The position numbers and the translations under genes are program-made. A DNA stretch of 64,000 bases, from contig NC_135013.1 of NCBI RefSeq assembly GCF_051020955.1, positions 36,347,302 to 36,411,301 of the forward strand, read 5' to 3'. The notes below the pieces were generated by a model that was given only the letters and a program-made list of their open reading frames with translations, did not search any database and was not told where the DNA came from. This stretch comes from Megalopta genalis (taxonomy: Eukaryota; Arthropoda; Insecta; Hymenoptera; Halictidae). Positions 59,441 through 64,000 of this stretch are shown one piece after another (position 1 is the stretch's first letter; each line of letters opens with the position of its first letter).

Positions 59441-61204
59441 ATTGGGCGATTTACCCGCTCAACACTCTCCCACGTACGGGGTGTCCCATTAGACGCGACG
59501 CTACCTGAGCCGAGCAACGTTCTCACCGCGACGCGTGCACGCCTGCTCTGGAACAATCGAACCTGAACAGTTTGGAGGTTTCGGAACATCTGTGCAGATG
59601 TCTCGAGAGGAGCACGGTTTCCGGTTAATTATCGCTTTGGACCAACGTGCACCAAACTGTCCGCGAATAAAATGAACAAACGAATGATTTTAGAAGCGAA
59701 TAATTTTTCGAACATAGAAAGAATTTACCCGAATAATTACAAGTGTGCAACTTCGGCCATTTTCGTGTTCATTTTTCGCTTGCAACAATGTTATGCGAGC
59801 TAGGATTTTTCGTACGTCGCTGTGATCAAATCAAAGTCCAGGAAGTAGCGTGCTCGATATCTAGCCTCCGAATCTTTACGCAATTCTGTCAATTTCCACA
59901 GAATTTGTAATTCAAAAAGCGAAAAACATCGAAGTCATTAGAGATATAATTTTGAAATATATGTGCTGGTCTAGATTACCGTTCATGTTTATTTAACCGT
60001 CGTAAAAAAAAACAGACAAAGCGTAACGCCTAACATTTCAGAATTAGCCGAGGTGTTCTCGGTGATAGGAAATGTTTCGGAAATCCTGGTTTAGACAGCC
60101 GATTAGAGTCCTCGAGGCAAGTATCGGCTTCGATTCGGCGAGACTTTGAAGACCTGCTACAGTTTCACGTGCAACAATGTACTAACCCGGTGCATCTGTG
60201 ACGCGTTCGTTAGCAACGTCGCATCTGTGACACACCGATTACTCATAGATCGCAGTCCACGTATATACGACTATCATAAATTCTGAATTTCCAGTGAAGT
60301 ATCGATCCAGGGAACAAGGGTTGTCTCTCGTATACATTATTTCCTTTATACATATGTATCTAGAACCTATGAGAGATATTTTTCTACTTCGAATTGACCC
60401 CATAAAATAAATAAATAATTCTCAACGCATCGAACAGTTTTCAGCGATGATGGAGAGCAGACTTTTCGAGCGTCCGTCAAGAGAAAATGTCACAATAAAA
60501 TTCCGAGCGATTCTCGAAATTGCAGTGTTCGAAATATCGAAAAATTGAACGTGTCCACTGGCGAAAACACGGTGGAGCCGCGCGCGGCGGCGGCGGCGAT
60601 ATCGTCGGGCCGTGGTAGATTAATAAAAATCTACACGGTTTGCAACAAAAGCCCGATATGGAGTGCACCTCGACCCACGTCCGCAAATGGTAAAATACAA
60701 CGCGGCCGCCTCTCGCACGTCATCCCAGCCTGATGTTCTCGCGGACTGTCGGTACCCGGGGCACGCCGGGAAACCACGGGTTCTGCGTAGCAGAGAGCCT
60801 CGATACAGTTCCTCGGATCTCATAATCATCTAGGTTTTCGTCGGTACTTGCGGTGCTCGATTGCGGAACACCTTGTATAAGAGAGTACATACGGCTGATA
60901 CGCCTGTTGCTCACGCACGTGCGTGCCCGGTCTCCGTATGCGTGGCACGCACACGCGTGCGCTAAATTCTCGTCGTGACGCACACGTCCTTAAAGCGAGG
61001 ATATGTGTGCGTTCGTACGTGCGTCTACGCGACTCGCTCCTCTCATGGCCACACATTGCGTAATCAGCACCAGCGGCAGAGTCACGCCGAGGTACAAAAC
61101 GAACGACAAAGCGCGGCAAATACCGCTGCGTTTCGAGAGCCTGAAATCCTCGCTCGTCCTCCTCCCTCTGCCGGTTCGTTTCTTGGACTCCCTCTCTCTT
61201 CAAC
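59441..61204. other. Intergenic sequence, no supported gene
   Basis: This sequence is CpG-rich in places. A minus-strand frame ending at 60720 has some protein-like composition (STDENLDDYEIRGTVSRL) after a reasonable acceptor (CTCTTATACAAG), but it has no partner exon or domain. Confidence 0.35.
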
Positions 61205-61290
61205 TCGCTCTCATTCTCTCTCTGCCTCTCTCTCTCTCTCGCTCTCATTCTCTCTCTCTCAGTCTATCATTCTCTCTCTTTCCCTATCGC
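61205..61290. repeat. CT-rich tract
   Basis: Imperfect CTCTCT runs. They generate the Ser/Leu-repeat frames that dominate the plus strand here. Confidence 0.85.
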
Positions 61291-62108
61291 TTTTTGTTTC
61301 TCTCCTTGTTCTCCTCCTTCGCCTCCCCTCCCTCTCTCATCTTCCTACCTCCACCACCTCCTCCTCCTACCTTTTACTGTTTCAACGCTTCCGCGTATAG
61401 AGGATACGGGTACGTACCTCGCATGCACGGCTATCTAAAGGTGCCTAGGTATACTCTCCGGGATCCATTAATAGCGCCCCTCAACACGCTAGTTTTTTAT
61501 CCTAGGATTATTCTTGCCGCGGCCGCAGAGCCGAGAGATACGTATCGACAGAGAAACGTTCCGCTGAGTCATCGCTCAAGGATGTACGTGTCGCTCGACA
61601 AAATCGTTTCTGCAGGAATTCTGCGGAGCCTGTCACGGTGCACCGGCGTGACACGCCGCGACAGATATTTTTCCGTTTTTCTGCGAGCACCGGCGCGCGC
61701 GATAATCGCGTCACGCGACCGATCCCCGCGAGCAACGCGCCGCGGGGACGTTCGGAAATTTTCGACCGTGTTTCCGGAGGGGGGGCCGCCGGCCATAGGG
61801 TGTAGAGGCTCTCTCTCCCAGAAGGGAGAAGCAGGCCGGAGGGATTAAACGTTGAGCGACTTCGGGGCTCCCAGGAGAGGGTAAAACGGGACGAAGGAGA
61901 GAAAAATGATGCGGCGAGGAGGAGGCGGTTAGAGAACGTCCGCGGGCATCGGGCAGTCTAGAATAAGGGTTGCTTAATCGATCGACCGAATTTTAACGGT
62001 GGATCGAGGTCGAAAGCAACGGAGTGTGCAACGAACCAGCGAGCCAGGCAGCTTTAAACGGATAAAAGGATAGATTTAGCCTAGAGAGAGAGGGAGTCGG
62101 AGAGAGAC

Positions 62109-62152
<44 letters not shown>

Positions 62153-64000
62153 AGAAGAAGTAGGAGGCGGCGGAGGAGGAAAAAAAAGGGAAATCCAATA
62201 CCGAGGACTCGGTGTTCGAGTTGCACAGAATCCGATGATGCCAATGATCAGTAGAAAAAGTGTCCTCTCTGTATCTATCTGTTGCCGCGGTGTTGTGCCC
62301 CCCTACACACATATACACAGACACACACACACACACACACACCGGTGGTGGTATCGATGGCAGGGAATAGGAGGAAGACCGAGAAAGAATGGAGGAAGAT
62401 AGGTTGGGTTCACGATAATCAATATCGCCGCTGCCCACGAAATGAACGCTCTCTCCGTTTGGGTGAACCGAACCGACCCGCTCGAAACACCGGGATTTGG
62501 GGTAGCCTCCGCGCTAGACGGCTCTCCGGGGCCATCGGGCGCTCTCTGTTCCCCGGTGTGGTAGTGATATAATTCGGGAGTGTTTCAAATCGAGTGAGCC
62601 GAGGCGGCGTGCTCGGATATCTGTCCCTTGTCGCACCTCCTCCCACTGGGGGAGTGCCAGGATGTGCTTGGAACGATGAACGCGCTCTCGCAGTTCACAC
62701 ATTCCCGGGGTTGCCGGGCGTGTGTGCGAGAGCCGTGCATGAGCCACGCGTACACGCGCCCGATACTCTCTGTCGGCATCGAGCACAGGTACGGCTCATT
62801 CCGTTAGGTGTAGTGGAAGGCACCAGGTACGAGAAGTTAACGGAGAATTTTGCGGCAAAGGGGAAGAGGGATTGGCTACCGAGGAGCGTGTCCCACATTT
62901 TAGAGCCTTCGTGGAGAAATACTCGCAGCATTTCTGATTCGTTCGCTCGACGACGGAGCAGCAACCGCCGCCGCCGCCGCCGCCGCCGCACACCGGTGGA
63001 TATAACACGGGTTTTCGGTTTGTTCCCCGGGCTGAATGGAAAGTCACGCTCCGGCATTGTGTAGAGACTAACCCGACTCGAAATTCGTGATTATGCGGCT
63101 AATGAATAAATGCGAGCTTATTAACGGCCGCGAGGAATCTCGAACGTTTCGAGAATACTTCGGGGCAGGGCCTTTCGAAATTTATAATTAACCCTTCATT
63201 ATCCCCCGATTAGTATTTCAGATGTTCCGATAGATACGCTCGCGTATTGTTCCGAGCGGGTCGTAACGAACTTCCGATGATCGGTGGTTTATTAAATAGT
63301 CATTAGTAACTCGAATAATTGCTTAAATAATTAATTAAAAAGTTACACCGCGGTAAATGAGTTGAGAAAAGAAACCAAAGCTCGAGACAATGCGCGATAA
63401 TTGCACGGTATCGACGAGAGCTGCTCGAAAAAAAAGAGAAGGATGAAAATAATTTCGGCCGCAAAACTGTTCGAACCGGAGCATACGGGAGAGTGCCCGC
63501 GTCCAGATAATTTTCCTAATGAGATTACCGGGTGTCTCGTATTTCGAGTGGTCGGTAAATATCAACAATCCTAAAAGAATATATCGTGCACCGTCGCAGG
63601 ATTCCGAGACGTTGAATCTCAGCTCTGAAGAGCTCGCTCTTTTGCCCCTCTCAGACATGTGACCACCACCAACACGATCCTACGAGCACACAGACGCGTC
63701 TGAGGCTCTCTCTCCGCACTCACGCATGCACTCACAGACAGGTCGGCCATCTTTCTTTCTGTTAGCCTACACCCTACCCCTCCCTCCTACACCTCCTCAA
63801 CCTCGTACCTACCCCTCTCTGACGCTCCTCGCCCTCACGACCACCACCCTTCCGCCGACGACGGCCGACCTCGCTGCGCGCATTGGCGCCCACCCTACAT
63901 TTTTTCACAGTCGAACATTCTCGATTCTCAAAACTTTCCTAACCGGATACATCATCGTCACCCGCGCGCGCGTTTCGAAGGTCCTATTCGCGAGCTCTCT
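61291..64000. other. GC-rich intergenic sequence, no supported gene
   Basis: It contains a (GA)n run at 62112-62149, a CA run at 62320-62341 and a (CCG)n run at 62964-62989. The long open frames on both strands arise from GC-rich or repeat composition. Confidence 0.4.
62112..62149. repeat. (GA)n microsatellite
   Basis: About 19 GA units followed by GAA units. It is one of the few long runs with GA rather than CT on the plus strand. Confidence 0.9.

Noticed and set aside
61003..61848. 281-residue plus-strand open frame
   Set aside because: Its middle is Ser/Leu repeat from the CT tract, and the flanks overlap other frames. It has no domain.
1..64000. tRNA, rRNA or CRISPR features
   Set aside because: I looked for tRNA-like arms, rRNA motifs and regularly spaced direct repeats and saw none. 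MicroRNA hairpins cannot be excluded by eye.

Overview
This is a eukaryotic window. Genes are split by GT-AG introns, many introns and untranslated regions are long, and CT/GA, AT and trinucleotide microsatellites are abundant, as are short non-autonomous DNA transposons. The recognisable proteins are insect developmental regulators. The TTK-type BTB domain, the tramtrack 69/88 zinc-finger ends and the Frizzled C-terminus ending in AYV point to an insect. The base composition and the TTAA-flanked MITEs would suit a hymenopteran, but that is only an inference.

Layout. At 0-3.8 kb there is a small multi-exon gene fragment on the minus strand (about 1757-2356) with a broken inverted copy beside it (about 703-1143). 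At 4.0-5.4 kb there is an unrecognised two-exon gene on the plus strand. At 5.7-6.5 kb lies a plus-strand FAM210/DUF1279 mitochondrial membrane protein gene. At 6.6-11.2 kb is the complete coding region of frizzled (fz) on the minus strand: three coding exons, 571 residues. From 18.9 to 51.9 kb the window is occupied by the tramtrack (ttk) locus, also on the minus strand.

The ttk locus is the centre of interest. Two exons encode the BTB domain and an AT-hook linker, and a 60-nt in-phase exon follows. From there the transcript can join, in the same phase, to three different 3' modules with different C2H2 finger pairs: a Ttk69-type end (43.6-44.1 kb), a Ttk88-type end (33.2-33.9 kb), and a third end spread over three exons (25.1, 20.6 and 18.9 kb). 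The third end carries a finger pair unlike the other two and a charged C-terminal tail. All splice phases agree, giving predicted proteins of 516, 562 and 556 residues. From what I know of Drosophila only the 69 and 88 ends are described there, so the third end is the best candidate for something new.

The rest is introns, long 3' UTRs, and the ttk 5' region and upstream sequence (52-64 kb). These contain at least four families of MITE-like elements: three copies of a TTAA-flanked piggyBac-like element, two fold-back elements flanked by TA, one element with about 34-bp inverted repeats and an AAAT duplication, and one AT-rich element with CAGAGC termini. Many long ORFs in the GC-rich or CT-rich stretches are low-complexity artefacts and have been left out. 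A possible small two-helix membrane protein, broken between frames, lies at 59.0-59.4 kb.
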